A DNA stretch of 64,000 bases from Pseudomonas farsensis (GTDB taxonomy: Bacteria; Pseudomonadota; Gammaproteobacteria; Pseudomonadales; Pseudomonadaceae), in NCBI RefSeq assembly GCF_014268805.2, contig NZ_JABWRF020000001.1:1374001-1438000 (forward strand), in the 5' to 3' direction. Position numbers and translations under genes: made by a program. The notes under the pieces were generated by a model that saw only the letters and a program-made list of their open reading frames with translations, did no database searches and was not told the DNA's origin. Shown in pieces: positions 43,047 through 52,654 of the stretch (the stretch's first letter is position 1; each line of letters starts with the position of its first letter).

Positions 43047-45215
43047 TCAGAAGGTGTACTTGGCGGTCAGCATGAAGTTGCGTGGGTCGCCAAAAACGTC
43101 ACCGCCGTAGACGATCGACTTGGAGATAGCCGAGTAGTACTTCCTGTCGAAGATATTGTTGGCGTTGAGCTGCAGGTCCAGGTGCTGGCTGACCTGATAG
43201 CCGGCCATCAGGTCGGTGACCGCATACGCGCCCTGTTTGAGGCGGTAGGTGCTGCCATCGTTGACCGCGAAATCGTTGTACATGCGGCTTTGCCAGGTCA
43301 TTCCGCCACCCACGCGCAGCTTCTCCAGCGGGCCTTGGAAGCGGTAGGTGGTGAACAGCTTGAACTGGTGCTCCGGGGTATCGGAGTTCAGCGGTTTGTG
43401 CACCGAATCTGGGTTTGAGCTGTCCTTGATGGTGTGCACGCGGGCGTAGGTGTAGCCCGCGCCCAGTTGCCAGTTCTCGGTCAGTGCGCCTTGCAGTTCG
43501 GCATCTATACCTTGGCTTCTGACTTCACCCGAGGCGCGGTAGCAGGTTTGCTGCGGGCAGCGCGGTATCGTGACTTCCACCTGGCGGTTTTCCTGATCGA
43601 TGCGGAACACCGCCAGGCTGGCGTTGAGTGCGCCGTCGAAATACTCGCCTTTGATGCCCACCTCGTAGTTCTTGCCTACGATCGGCACGATCGGCGTGCC
43701 ACTGCCATCCCTGCCGCTTTGCGGAGTGAAGATGTCGGTGTAACTCATGTACACCGAGTGGTGGTCGTCCAGCTCGTAGATCAGGCCGCCGTAACGGGTG
43801 ATATTGCGGGTTACCTTGTAGTCGGCACGGCCGTCGCCGTCATGTTGGTCGTAGTCGTACCAGTCCACACGGCCGCCGAGGATCAGCTTCAGCGGGTCGG
43901 CCAGGCTCAACCGGGTGGTGGCGTAGACGCCTTCCTGGTCGATGACGGAGCGGCTGTTGCCAACATGCTTGAAGTTGGGCTTGGCGCCGTTGAGTGGGTA
44001 GTTGCGAAGGTACTTGTCGTAGTCGTGCATATTAACGTCGTAGACGCGCTTGCTGCTGCCTAGTACCAGTTCATGGGTGCGGCCAAAGGCCTGGAACGGG
44101 CCGCTGGCAAAGGCGTCCAGGCCCAGTTGGGTTTCATCGTAGCCAGACTGGTAGACCGTGCGGCTTAGCGCAGGCCCCGACCAACGTGACTGATACGAGC
44201 CGCGGAACAGCGCATGTTGCTGGCTGTAGGTGGTGTTGACCTGCAGCTTCCAGTCATTGACCAACTGATGGCGCAGCTCGGCGAACAGGGTGTTGATCTC
44301 CTGGTCTTTCTTTTCCCAGTCGGTGGCCGGGTTGTACGAACGCGGCAGGTCCTGGTGATGGCCGTCCAGGCCGACCGGGATGGAACCCCAGAAGGAATTG
44401 GTCTTGTCCTTCTGATGGGAGAAGCCAAGGGTCAGGGTGGTGTCGTCGCTCAGGTCGGCTTCGGTCACGGCGTAGAACAGGCCGTGGTCCTCTTTCTGCC
44501 CGTCACGGAAGCTGTTGCTCGGGTTGTACGAGAGCACCACGCGGCCACGCAGGGTGCCCTCGTCGTTGAGTGGGCTGGAGGCATCCAGCTCGCCACGGTA
44601 GTTGTCCCAGCTGCCGGCGGCGCCGGTGAGGGTGACTTTCTGTTCTGCCAACGGGCGCTTGCGCACCAGGTTGATGGCCGCCGAAGGGGTGCCGGCGCCG
44701 GTAACAAGGCCCGTCGAGCCACGCACGACTTCGACGCGGTCGAACATTGCAAGGTTGGGCTGCGCGCCGACTTCCCAGCCGGAGTACGAGCTGGGAATGC
44801 CGTCGTACATGATGTTGTCGACGTCAAAGCCACGGGCGGTGTAGGTCTGCCGGCCGGGGCCGCTGGACTGGTTGAGGAACAATCCCGGCGTGTACTTGGC
44901 CACGTCGTTGATGCTCCTCATGTTCTGGTCATCCATGCGCTGGCGCGTGATGACGGTGACCGCCTGCGGAGTCTCGCGCATGCTCAGTGGCAGCTTGGTG
45001 GCGGTGGACATATTGCCGGTGGTGTACGACTGCGACCCTTCGGTGGTGCTGCCCAGGCTGCTGTCGTTGATCGCGGTGGCGCCGAGTTCGAGCACGCCTG
45101 GTGCGTTGCCGTTGGCGGGTTCGTCGGCCATTACCGAGGTGATGGTTGCCATGCAGATTGCCATGGCCAGCAGGCTGCGTGCGGGCGTGCAACGGCGGGA
45201 AGTGGGGCGGGACAT
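43047..45215 (-). CDS. TonB-dependent siderophore receptor (second)
   Basis: A 722-residue receptor with a signal peptide (ARSLLAMAICMATITSVMA). The plug shows LSMRETPQAVTVITRQRMDD, YTARGFDVDNIMYDGIP, and FDRVEVVRGSTGLVTGAGTP. A beta-barrel ends NNIFDRKYYSAI and ...MLTAKYTF with a terminal Phe. The plug pattern is that of FpvA/FoxA/FiuA-like receptors for hydroxamate or related siderophores. No N-terminal sigma-regulator signalling domain is seen. AAGGAT precedes the ATG at 45215, and a likely Fur box lies 28 bases upstream. Confidence 0.92.
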   Translation of the reverse strand: MSRPTSRRCTPARSLLAMAICMATITSVMADEPANGNAPGVLELGATAINDSSLGSTTEGSQSYTTGNMSTATKLPLSMRETPQAVTVITRQRMDDQNMRSINDVAKYTPGLFLNQSSGPGRQTYTARGFDVDNIMYDGIPSSYSGWEVGAQPNLAMFDRVEVVRGSTGLVTGAGTPSAAINLVRKRPLAEQKVTLTGAAGSWDNYRGELDASSPLNDEGTLRGRVVLSYNPSNSFRDGQKEDHGLFYAVTEADLSDDTTLTLGFSHQKDKTNSFWGSIPVGLDGHHQDLPRSYNPATDWEKKDQEINTLFAELRHQLVNDWKLQVNTTYSQQHALFRGSYQSRWSGPALSRTVYQSGYDETQLGLDAFASGPFQAFGRTHELVLGSSKRVYDVNMHDYDKYLRNYPLNGAKPNFKHVGNSRSVIDQEGVYATTRLSLADPLKLILGGRVDWYDYDQHDGDGRADYKVTRNITRYGGLIYELDDHHSVYMSYTDIFTPQSGRDGSGTPIVPIVGKNYEVGIKGEYFDGALNASLAVFRIDQENRQVEVTIPRCPQQTCYRASGEVRSQGIDAELQGALTENWQLGAGYTYARVHTIKDSSNPDSVHKPLNSDTPEHQFKLFTTYRFQGPLEKLRVGGGMTWQSRMYNDFAVNDGSTYRLKQGAYAVTDLMAGYQVSQHLDLQLNANNIFDRKYYSAISKSIVYGGDVFGDPRNFMLTAKYTF

Positions 45216-45242
45216 GCCGGACGTATCCTTATTGCTAGTGCG

Positions 45243-45259
45243 TATGAGAACGATTGGCA
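45243..45259 (-). promoter_or_regulatory. Candidate Fur box for the second TonB receptor
   Basis: TATGAGAACGATTGGCA matches the Fur core AATGAGAATCATTCTCA at about 13 of 17 positions. It lies just upstream of the receptor start, consistent with iron repression. The rest of 45260-45537 has no gene that I can support. Confidence 0.55.
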
Positions 45260-45537
45260 ATAAGTTTGTCAGGAAAGGACCGGCTGGAACAGTCCAGTCG
45301 ACTGGAAAATTTACAAAATTTTCACAATCGGTATTCGAATGGGGGGGATGGCGCTTGGAGCGCCTTGAGGTCACTGGCTTGAGGGGCGCGAAAAGGGTTT
45401 CGCCGATCATCTTCTAGCCCCTGTGAACAGTCAGAAGCTGGCTTCCTGCCTCCTCCTCCCTTCAAGTTTTACCCTACAAGTTGGCGCCAGCCTGCGATGA
45501 GGTCTTCACAGGCTTGTGCATGAGCAAAGCCTCATGA

Positions 45538-46446
45538 TTACCCCAACCAGCTACGGATCTGCCCAAGTGTCGCCGTAGCCCCCCCGCAAACAATCACCAG
45601 CACCCGCCGATACCCGGCCAGCACCTCAGGCCGCTCCAGCAAGGCCAAGGCCGCGCCGCATGCAGGCTCCACCAGCAAGCGGTGGTCATGCAGCAGCCGC
45701 TCACAGGCCAGCAGCGCCTCACGGTCACTGACCAGGTGGCTGTGAACCGGGTGTTCGCGGGTGCACGCCAGCGCCTGTTCGGCGACCCGCTTGGCGCCCA
45801 GCGAGGTAGCCACAGAGCTTAGACACGGCAGTTGCACCGTGTGCCCGGCAGCCATCGCGGCATGCAGCGAGGCGGCGCCTTCAGTCTCCACCGCAAGCAC
45901 CGGCACATCGTGCCAGCCATTACGCTGCAAACCCTGCACCACGCCGCTGAGCAACCCGCCGCCGCCCACCGACAGCACCACTGCGTCGGGCTTGAGGCCA
46001 GCGGCTGCCACTTCATCGACCATGCTGGCATGCCCGGCCCACAGCAGTGGGTCGTCGAATGGATGAATGAACGCATCGCCCGGGCCCAGCAGCGTTTGCG
46101 CGTGAGCGTTGGCCTCTTGCCATGAGCTGCCGTGCACCACCAGCTTGGCTTCTTCCAGGCGCAGCAGTTCGCGTGCCCGTTCGCTGGTGGTTTCCGGCAC
46201 CACCACCGTGACAGCCATGCCCAGTTGGCGCCCGGCGTAGGCCACCGCCAGCCCGGCATTTCCACCCGAAGACGACACCAGGTGACGCGCACCACGGGCG
46301 TGGTGCACTTCGCAGGCGTGGCCGACCCCGCGCAACTTGAACGAGCCGCACGGTTGCAGAGCTTCGAGCTTCAGCCAGACGGCGCTACCGGCAGTCAACG
46401 ACAGCGGGCGGGATTCGATCAATGGCGTTTGGATGTGCAAGGGCAT
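45538..46446 (-). CDS. PLP-dependent serine/threonine dehydratase-like protein
   Basis: A 302-residue fold-type II PLP enzyme. The Schiff-base lysine lies in PCGSFKLRG (Lys37), the substrate loop in SSSGGNAGLAVAYAG (58-72), and the cofactor phosphate loop in SVGGGGLLSG (around 168). It probably deaminates L-serine and/or L-threonine to the 2-oxo acid. Size and sequence are closest to the short serine dehydratase (SDS-like) group without an ACT domain. It lies 13 bases after the regulator gene below, so the two form an operon. Confidence 0.83.
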   Translation of the reverse strand: MPLHIQTPLIESRPLSLTAGSAVWLKLEALQPCGSFKLRGVGHACEVHHARGARHLVSSSGGNAGLAVAYAGRQLGMAVTVVVPETTSERARELLRLEEAKLVVHGSSWQEANAHAQTLLGPGDAFIHPFDDPLLWAGHASMVDEVAAAGLKPDAVVLSVGGGGLLSGVVQGLQRNGWHDVPVLAVETEGAASLHAAMAAGHTVQLPCLSSVATSLGAKRVAEQALACTREHPVHSHLVSDREALLACERLLHDHRLLVEPACGAALALLERPEVLAGYRRVLVIVCGGATATLGQIRSWLG

Positions 46447-46459
46447 GAAGCTTCAATCC

Positions 46460-47149
46460 TTATGTACGATCTGCCGGCGCACATTCGCCGCGCAGCTGTT
46501 CCAGGTAGTTGTAGATGGTGTAGCGCGTCACGCCGAGCGCCTCGGCGGCTTTCTCGACGCCGCCTTTGACGATGAACAGGCCGCGGTCCTGCATCACCCG
46601 CACGGCCTCGACCTTGGCCTGCTTGTTCATGCGCCCCTGGCCGCTGCTGTGCAGCGAGGCCTGGATGATCTCGGCCATCAGCTCAGCCATATCAGCCGGC
46701 TCGTTGGCCGCTGCCGCAGGTGCAGCGCCGAGTGGTTCGAAGTGCTGCAGGAACGCCTTGGCAGCCTCGAGCCCGGTGATGTCGGTGTTGATGCACAGGC
46801 TGGCGAACGGGTGGCCGCTGCTATCGCGGAAAATCGCCGTGGCGCTACGCAGGCTGCGGCCTTTGACGGTGGTGGGGTAGTCGGGCAACACCACCGGGCC
46901 GTCACCGGGCTCGCCGTGGCCCGCCTGCATCAAGGCCTTGAAGCCTTGGTCCTGCTCCGGGGCCGCGAGGATCGGGCTGCCGACCTGGCGGCCGGAAAGA
47001 TGGCCATTGGCAATTGCCACCACCGAATGTTCGGGGTTGTCCAGGTCGTGTAGAAGAATTTCGACGTTGCGCGGCGCAACACTGCCCAAGGCCTGAAGGC
47101 TGGCCTTGAGCACAGTGAAGGTGAGGTGGCGTTGTTCGGCGGGGGACAT
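46460..47149 (-). CDS. YheO/DauR-type PAS-HTH transcriptional regulator
   Basis: A 229-residue protein. The N-terminal half is the YheO PAS-like domain (FTVLKASLQALGSVAPRNVE..., SVVAIANGHLSGRQVGSPI). The C-terminal half has an HTH (VEKAAEALGVTRYTIYNYLEQL). DauR of this family controls D-arginine catabolism in Pseudomonas, and other members regulate amino-acid use. Being transcribed directly ahead of a PLP amino-acid dehydratase suggests it senses an amino acid, but the effector is not identifiable from sequence. Confidence 0.8.
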   Translation of the reverse strand: MSPAEQRHLTFTVLKASLQALGSVAPRNVEILLHDLDNPEHSVVAIANGHLSGRQVGSPILAAPEQDQGFKALMQAGHGEPGDGPVVLPDYPTTVKGRSLRSATAIFRDSSGHPFASLCINTDITGLEAAKAFLQHFEPLGAAPAAAANEPADMAELMAEIIQASLHSSGQGRMNKQAKVEAVRVMQDRGLFIVKGGVEKAAEALGVTRYTIYNYLEQLRGECAPADRT

Positions 47150-47227
47150 GCGGGCTAGCCCAGTTCAACATTTTGGTGATTATTCCACCATTTGTTGATT
47201 ATTCCAACTGGGCCAGCCGACGCCGGT

Positions 47228-48931
47228 TTATGCCAGCTTGGGCGTGCGCGGTGGGATCATGCGCCGCGAGCCGGTGGCCTCGAAGCCAGCGGCAAATTTC
47301 AACAGATTGTTGTCGCTATAGGCGCGGCCAGCGAAGGTCAGGCCAACCGGCATGCCAATATCGGCCATGACGCCCATTGGCACGGTGACGGTCGGTACGC
47401 CCAGGTGGCGGATCGCCAGGTTACCGTTGGCCACCCACACCCCGTTGCTCCAGGCGATATCGGCCGAGGCGGGGTTCACATCGGCGTCGGCGGGGCCGAC
47501 GTCGGCCACGGTTGGGAATAGCACCGCATCCAAGCCGTGGGCGTCCATCCAGGCTTCGAGGTCGAGCTGGCGCGTAGCCTCAAGGCCCCGCAGGCCGTCG
47601 GCCAGGGTTTCAATCTGGTCCCAGCGCTTCAGGCCGCGCTTGGCCATGTTGACGTACTCGTCCATGCCGGCGGCCAGGTCGTCTTCACGGTTGGGCAAAG
47701 TGCCTGGGTCGTGGGGGAAGATCTGCGGGCCGTCGACGTCCGCCAGGCGGTTCAGGGCCGGGTCGTTGTTGGCGCGCAGAAAGTCATCGAAGGCCCAGCC
47801 GGACAATTCCCACAGTTCGTCATGCAGGAAGGCTTTGCTGACCATGCCACGGTTGTACACGGTAGGGGCGCCCGGGCGGTCGCCCTCGCAGTTGGACACC
47901 AGCGGGAAGTCGGTTTCAACCACCTCGGCGCCTGCTGCTTCCAGCGCCTGGCGCGCCTGCTGCCACAGCTCGATAACGCTGGCGCGGGTGTGTATGCGCT
48001 GGCCGGTCGGGCCGCCGATGCCGGGTTTTTCGGCGGTGCCAGCTTCTGGGTCGGCGTTGATGTACATGCGCGGTACCGCAAAGCGCTTGCCCTTGAGCGG
48101 CTCGGTGCCCGCCGCAAGCTCCGGGTAGGAAGCAGGGCGCACACTGGATGCCGACGGGATCGGCACCCATGGCTGCAAGCGCCACAAATCGCCGCGGTTG
48201 TCGGCGTCGTCGGCCACCACCACGTCGAGGATTTCCAACAGGTCGGCCATGGTGCGGGCGAACGGCACCACCACATCCATGGTCGGCGTCAGTGGCCAGT
48301 TGCCGCGCACCGAGATTACGCCACGCGACGGAGTATAGGCGCACAGGCCGTTGTTCGAGGCAGGGCCGCGGCCGCTGGACCAGGTTTCTTCAGCCAGGCC
48401 AAAGGCACTGAAGCTTGCGGCGGTCGCGGTGCCGGCGCCATTAGAGGAGCCGGAGGCGAACGGTGCGGTCAGGTAGGCGGCGTTGTACGGGCTTTCGGCG
48501 CGGCCATAGACGCCGCGTTGCATGCCGCCGTTGGCCATCGGCGGCATGTTGGTCTTGCCCAGGCAAATGGCGCCGCCAGCGCGCAGGCGCTCGACCGTGA
48601 ATGCGTCGCGCTGGGCCACCAGGTTTTTGAATGCCGGGCTGCCGGATGCCGCAGTCAGGCCCTTGACCAGGTAGCTGTCCTTGGCGGTGTAGGGGATGCC
48701 GTCCAGCGGCCCGAGGGTCTTGCCCTGAGCGCGACGGGCGTCGGAGGCCTGGGCCTCTTCGAGCGCCTGTGGGTTGCGCACCACCACCGCGTTGAGTGCG
48801 GTCGGTGTGTTTATGCCGTCGTAGGCGTCGATGCGCGCCTGGTAGGCCTTGACCAGTTCAACGGCTGTCGTGCGCCCGCTCTGCAGCGCCTCGCGCAGTT
48901 CGGCGATGGAAACCTCGGTTACCTCGATCAT
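47228..48931 (-). CDS. Amidase signature family amidohydrolase
   Basis: A 567-residue protein with the Ser-cisSer-Lys triad of the AS family. Lys84 is in GIPYTAKDSYLV, and the Ser-rich loop APFASGSSNGAG is at 157-167. A nucleophile region TWSSGRGPAS has Ser186 where family members have TGGSIR-PA; the change of the GG pair is unusual. A long C-terminal domain ends ...TPKLA. The substrate is unknown (amide or ester). ATG 48931 is chosen over 48964, although neither site is strong. Confidence 0.82.
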   Translation of the reverse strand: MIEVTEVSIAELREALQSGRTTAVELVKAYQARIDAYDGINTPTALNAVVVRNPQALEEAQASDARRAQGKTLGPLDGIPYTAKDSYLVKGLTAASGSPAFKNLVAQRDAFTVERLRAGGAICLGKTNMPPMANGGMQRGVYGRAESPYNAAYLTAPFASGSSNGAGTATAASFSAFGLAEETWSSGRGPASNNGLCAYTPSRGVISVRGNWPLTPTMDVVVPFARTMADLLEILDVVVADDADNRGDLWRLQPWVPIPSASSVRPASYPELAAGTEPLKGKRFAVPRMYINADPEAGTAEKPGIGGPTGQRIHTRASVIELWQQARQALEAAGAEVVETDFPLVSNCEGDRPGAPTVYNRGMVSKAFLHDELWELSGWAFDDFLRANNDPALNRLADVDGPQIFPHDPGTLPNREDDLAAGMDEYVNMAKRGLKRWDQIETLADGLRGLEATRQLDLEAWMDAHGLDAVLFPTVADVGPADADVNPASADIAWSNGVWVANGNLAIRHLGVPTVTVPMGVMADIGMPVGLTFAGRAYSDNNLLKFAAGFEATGSRRMIPPRTPKLA

Positions 48932-49088
48932 GCTGTCACCACAGTTGTGCAGGTGGAAAATCATGGCGGCGAGTGTAGCAAGAAGGCCCTGTCGAACGCA
49001 GGCATGCAGGGGGGAAATGCTTCGTTGCAGCGCGGCATTGCTGGGCTGCGGCGCGCTGCGTTAGCCGCGCCGCTGGCCGCTTGCCGGG

Positions 49089-49928
49089 TTAGCCCAGGTC
49101 GGCCGCCGAGTGGCGTTCCGGCACCTGGCTTTGCTCATCGCCCCAGGTGCGGTTGACCCGCGTACCGCGTTGCACTGCCGGGCGTTGCGCGATGGTATTG
49201 GCCCAGCGCTGCACGTTGGGGTACTCGTGTACCGCAAGGAACTCAGCCGCGCCATACAGGTTGCCAAGCACCAGCTGACCGTACCATGACCACACGGCGA
49301 TATCGGCAATGCTGTAGTGCTCGCCGCCCAGGTACGGGCTTTCTACAAGGCGCCGTTCGAGGACATGGAGCTGACGCTTGGCTTCCATGCTGAAGCGGTT
49401 GATGGCGTATTCGATCTTCTCGGGCGCGTACACATAGAAGTGGCCAAAACCACCCCCCAGGTAGGGCGCCGCGCCCATCTGCCAGAACAGCCAGTTGAGG
49501 GTTTCGGTGCGTGCGGCAAGGTCGGTGGGCAGCAGCTCGCCGAACTTTTCGGCCAGGTACAGCAGGATCGAGCCCGACTCGAACACCCGGACCGCTGGCT
49601 GCACGCTGCTGTCGAGCAGGGCAGGGATCTTCGAGTTCGGGTTGACCCCGACAAAGCCGCTGCCGAACTGATCGCCATCACCGATGCGGATCAGCCAGGC
49701 GTCGTATTCTGCGCCGCTATGGCCAAGGGCGAGCAGCTCTTCAAGCAAGATGGTGACTTTGACCCCGTTGGGTGTTGCCAACGAGTACAGCTGCAGCGGC
49801 TGCTTGCCGACCGGCAACGGTTTTTCATGGGTGGGGCCGGCAACGGGGCGGTTGATGCTGGCGAACTGGCCACCGGCGGTCGCTTCGTTACGCCAGACCT
49901 TGGGCGGGACGTAGGGGGAATTACTCAT
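49089..49928 (-). CDS. yghU: YghU-like glutathione S-transferase / disulfide oxidoreductase
   Basis: A 279-residue protein closely matching YghU. It has an N-terminal extension (VPPKVWRNEATAGGQFASIN), a thioredoxin-fold GST domain with LYSLATPNGVKVTILLEELL, and NPNSKIPALLD. The all-helical C-terminal domain has GQ-like FWQMGAAPYLGGGFGHFYVY. YghU binds two glutathiones and reduces disulfides or peroxides. The ATG at 49928 follows a GGAG site. It is monocistronic as far as seen. Confidence 0.9.
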   Translation of the reverse strand: MSNSPYVPPKVWRNEATAGGQFASINRPVAGPTHEKPLPVGKQPLQLYSLATPNGVKVTILLEELLALGHSGAEYDAWLIRIGDGDQFGSGFVGVNPNSKIPALLDSSVQPAVRVFESGSILLYLAEKFGELLPTDLAARTETLNWLFWQMGAAPYLGGGFGHFYVYAPEKIEYAINRFSMEAKRQLHVLERRLVESPYLGGEHYSIADIAVWSWYGQLVLGNLYGAAEFLAVHEYPNVQRWANTIAQRPAVQRGTRVNRTWGDEQSQVPERHSAADLG

Positions 49929-50157
49929 GGGGCGGGCTCCTGAAAGACAAGGTGCAGGCGGGGTGGGCAGCTATCTATGCCACGGGTTCGCAGCGATGGG
50001 CAATGTGTAAAGAGGCCCGACGCCAGTACGCCAGACACAAATATGTGACACAGCAATGATTTATCGGCTTTTGCTGAATTTTTTCCGAACTTTTTCAAGT
50101 TGTGTGGTCTCGAAGCGCTCGTTCGTCAAACCTTTACCGTCATGGAGACCGTCGCCA

Positions 50158-50901
50158 ATGCTTACCCGCAACCCGCTGCGTCACGCCTGCCTGCTCGCGC
50201 TGCTCGGCGCCCCACTGGCCGCCAGCGCCGCCCCAACCGACCCGCTGTTCACCTTCGGCCTGCTCGGCTCGTATGACACGTTCAAGTTCGAAGGCGGTAG
50301 CGAGTCCGACAAATCCCACATGGGCCAGGGCGGGGTGTTCGCCAACTTCGGCAACAAGATGACTGCCGAATCGGGGTTGATCTACCAATTGGGCGGCGAA
50401 GCCAAGTTCGGCAAGAAAAACGACAACAAGCTCAAAGAAGCCCAGGTTGACGTGGACCTCGGCTGGCGTGCTGCGCTGGATACGCGCAACGCTGTCGATG
50501 TGGTGGTGGGCGGTGGCTATAGCTGGACGCGCTTCGAGCCCGAGATCAACGACCTGGATACACGCCTGACCTACAAATCGCCGTTTGCCAAGGCCGCGCT
50601 GGGCTACAACCACCAGTTCGACACCTCGACCCTGCGTGTCGAAGTGGGCGCGCGCCGCAGCATCGACGGTCGGGCACGTTTGAAAGTGGATGACTTCGGC
50701 AGCGACAGCGTCGATACCAAGGACCGCACCAACCCGTACGCTGAAGTCAGCCTGCTGATGAACCGCCAGGGCGGCATGCCGGTGCAGGCGGGCGTGTATT
50801 ACACCCGCACCGAATACAAGGCTGACGGTGATTCGCCGGTGCTGGACAACACCACCCTCAAGCGCGACGAGTTCGGCGTCAAAGTCGGCCTGGCGTTCTA
50901 A
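50158..50901 (+). CDS. Outer-membrane beta-barrel protein (small porin-like)
   Basis: A 247-residue protein with a signal peptide (HACLLALLGAPLAASAAP). The body alternates hydrophobic and polar residues: FGLLGSYDTFKFEGG, AGVYYTRTEYKADG. It ends GVKVGLAF with a C-terminal Phe, the outer-membrane sorting signal. It has perhaps 8-12 strands. No channel family is identified. The ATG at 50158 has GGAG about 10 bases upstream; in-frame codons further up are rejected. Confidence 0.78.
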   Translation: MLTRNPLRHACLLALLGAPLAASAAPTDPLFTFGLLGSYDTFKFEGGSESDKSHMGQGGVFANFGNKMTAESGLIYQLGGEAKFGKKNDNKLKEAQVDVDLGWRAALDTRNAVDVVVGGGYSWTRFEPEINDLDTRLTYKSPFAKAALGYNHQFDTSTLRVEVGARRSIDGRARLKVDDFGSDSVDTKDRTNPYAEVSLLMNRQGGMPVQAGVYYTRTEYKADGDSPVLDNTTLKRDEFGVKVGLAF

Positions 50902-50956
50902 GGCCATTGCACACGGGCCTGCTGTTCACTGCAGAGGCCCGCGTGTTATCGCAGCC

Positions 50957-51526
50957 CTAGCGCCCGCGGCGGCGCGACACCCGCGCTTCAATGTTCTTGC
51001 GCCCGATCAGCAGCGCAGGCTTTTCCACCACCGGCTCGTCGGCCAGCCACTTGTACATCACCAGGCAGTCCACCAGCCCTAGCTGGGCATGCCGGTAGGC
51101 TTTGGGCAGGCGCCCGACCGTTTCGAAGCCAAGCTTGTGCCACAGCGCCACGGCCACCTCATTGCTGGCCACCACCGAGTTGAACTGCAACGCCAGAAAC
51201 CCTTCCTGGCGCGCCAGCTTCTGCGAGTGTTCGCACATGATGCGGGCCACACCGCGCCCACGCGCGTTCTCGCACACCATGTAGCCGCAGTTGCCGACAT
51301 GGCTGCCGGGGCCGGCAGCGTTGGCCTTCAGGTAGTACGAACCCAGCAATTCGCCGTCATCTTCCGCCACCCAGGTATGCAGAGGCGCATCCAGCCACAG
51401 CTGGCGGGCTTGCTCCTGGTTCAGGGTGGGGTCGAAGGCGTAGGTCTGGCGGGCTTGGACGATGGCCTCAAAGGTGGGCCAGAAACGCGGAAAGTCGTCC
51501 GCGGTCATTGGGCGTATGTGGATCAT
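50957..51526 (-). CDS. GNAT-family N-acetyltransferase
   Basis: A 189-residue protein. The acetyl-CoA-binding motif A is NARGRGVARIMCEHSQKLAR (the Q/RxxGxG/A loop), preceded by strand GNCGYMVCE. FNSVVASNEVAVALWHKLGF is the usual motif B. The acceptor is unknown. AGGTAG precedes the ATG at 51526. The C-terminal tail is basic (EARVSRRRGR). Confidence 0.83.
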   Translation of the reverse strand: MIHIRPMTADDFPRFWPTFEAIVQARQTYAFDPTLNQEQARQLWLDAPLHTWVAEDDGELLGSYYLKANAAGPGSHVGNCGYMVCENARGRGVARIMCEHSQKLARQEGFLALQFNSVVASNEVAVALWHKLGFETVGRLPKAYRHAQLGLVDCLVMYKWLADEPVVEKPALLIGRKNIEARVSRRRGR

Positions 51527-51597
51527 GGGGCTACCTGTGCGGGCGGGGCCGTGCAGTCTGGGCCGCACTGCGGCCCATCGCAAGCTTGTGGGCAGGC

Positions 51598-52497
51598 TCA
51601 GATGTAAATGAACACCAGCACCAGGGCTGCGACCACTGCCCATTTCTCCAGGTAGTAACGGGTGCGGTTGCGCTTCTTCAACGCTTTGCCACGCTCGCGG
51701 ATCTTGTAGATGCGCGTGAACAGGCGGTTGATGCCGCCGGTCTTGTCATTGGCGTCGTTGGGTGCGGCGGCAGCGGCCATGACGTTGCGGCTGAACCAGC
51801 GGTTGAACGCCGTGGCCCAGCGGTACTTGAGCGGGCGTTCGATGTCGCAGAACAGGATGATGCGGTTGTGCTCGGTGGTGTTGGCGGCGTAGTGGATGTA
51901 GGTTTCATCGAACATCACCGCTTCGCCATCGCGCCAGGCGTATTTTTCGCCATCGACATTGATGTAACAGCCGTCGTCATTCGGCGTGTCCAGGCCCAGG
52001 TGGTACCGATAGGAGCCTGCGTAAGGGTCGCGATGGCGGACCAGTTTGGCGCCGGGCGGCAGGGTGGCGAACATCGCCGCCTTGACCGTGCCGATGCCCT
52101 GCAGCAGCTCTGTGGTGCGTGGGCACAGGGTGGTGGCCGAAGGGTGGCTCTCGCCGTACCATTTCAGGTAAAAGCGCTTCCAGCCAGTCTTGAAGAACGA
52201 GTTGAAGCCAACGTCGTCATAGTTCTCGGACTTCTTGATTTCGCCTGCCTGCAGCAGTTGCTGGGCTTCTGCACGGATTTCCTGCCAGTTGTCCTTGAGC
52301 GGCTGCAGCTCGGGGAACGCCTCGACCGGCAGGTAAGGCTTGGCCGGCAGCTTGGAAAACAGGTAGAGGAAGCTGTTGATCGGGGCGAGGAAGCTTGAAT
52401 GGTCACCGAGCTGGCGGGTCAGCTTGTGCCGCACCCGGCCGCGCAAGTGAACATAGGCGATGGAGAGGGCGAAGATCAGTACGAGTGCAATTTTCAT
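51598..52497 (-). CDS. lpxO: LpxO lipid A 2-hydroxylase (aspartyl/asparaginyl beta-hydroxylase family)
   Basis: A 299-residue Fe(II)/2-oxoglutarate oxygenase. The HxD iron motif is His155-Arg-Asp157 in KLVRHRDPYAGSYRYHLGLD. The distal His is probably His202 in FDETYIHYAAN, with Arg212 nearby for 2-oxoglutarate. A membrane helix lies at residues 2-18 and another at the C-terminus (VVAALVLVFIYI), as in LpxO. It adds a 2-hydroxyl to a lipid A secondary acyl chain. P. putida-group bacteria make such lipid A. No neighbouring lpx gene is present. Confidence 0.88.
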   Translation of the reverse strand: MKIALVLIFALSIAYVHLRGRVRHKLTRQLGDHSSFLAPINSFLYLFSKLPAKPYLPVEAFPELQPLKDNWQEIRAEAQQLLQAGEIKKSENYDDVGFNSFFKTGWKRFYLKWYGESHPSATTLCPRTTELLQGIGTVKAAMFATLPPGAKLVRHRDPYAGSYRYHLGLDTPNDDGCYINVDGEKYAWRDGEAVMFDETYIHYAANTTEHNRIILFCDIERPLKYRWATAFNRWFSRNVMAAAAAPNDANDKTGGINRLFTRIYKIRERGKALKKRNRTRYYLEKWAVVAALVLVFIYI

Positions 52498-52654
52498 GGA
52501 CGTTTACTTGTCAAAAAATGGCCATGCGCCATGGCTCTAGCCCGCCAGCATAAACTTCGAGTTGGGTCTTGTTAAGATAAATCCGGGCGACTTAGGGCTA
52601 ATGGCCTACAGATAGCGCAATCGTTTCAACCCCCACGCCCTAAAGGAGCAACCG

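Noticed and set aside
47537..49156. 539-codon + strand frame opposite the amidase
   Set aside because: Antisense shadow of the amidase gene; no domain is recognisable.
50908..50945. Terminator after the outer-membrane barrel gene
   Set aside because: The stem has bulges and a poor T-run; evidence too weak to list.
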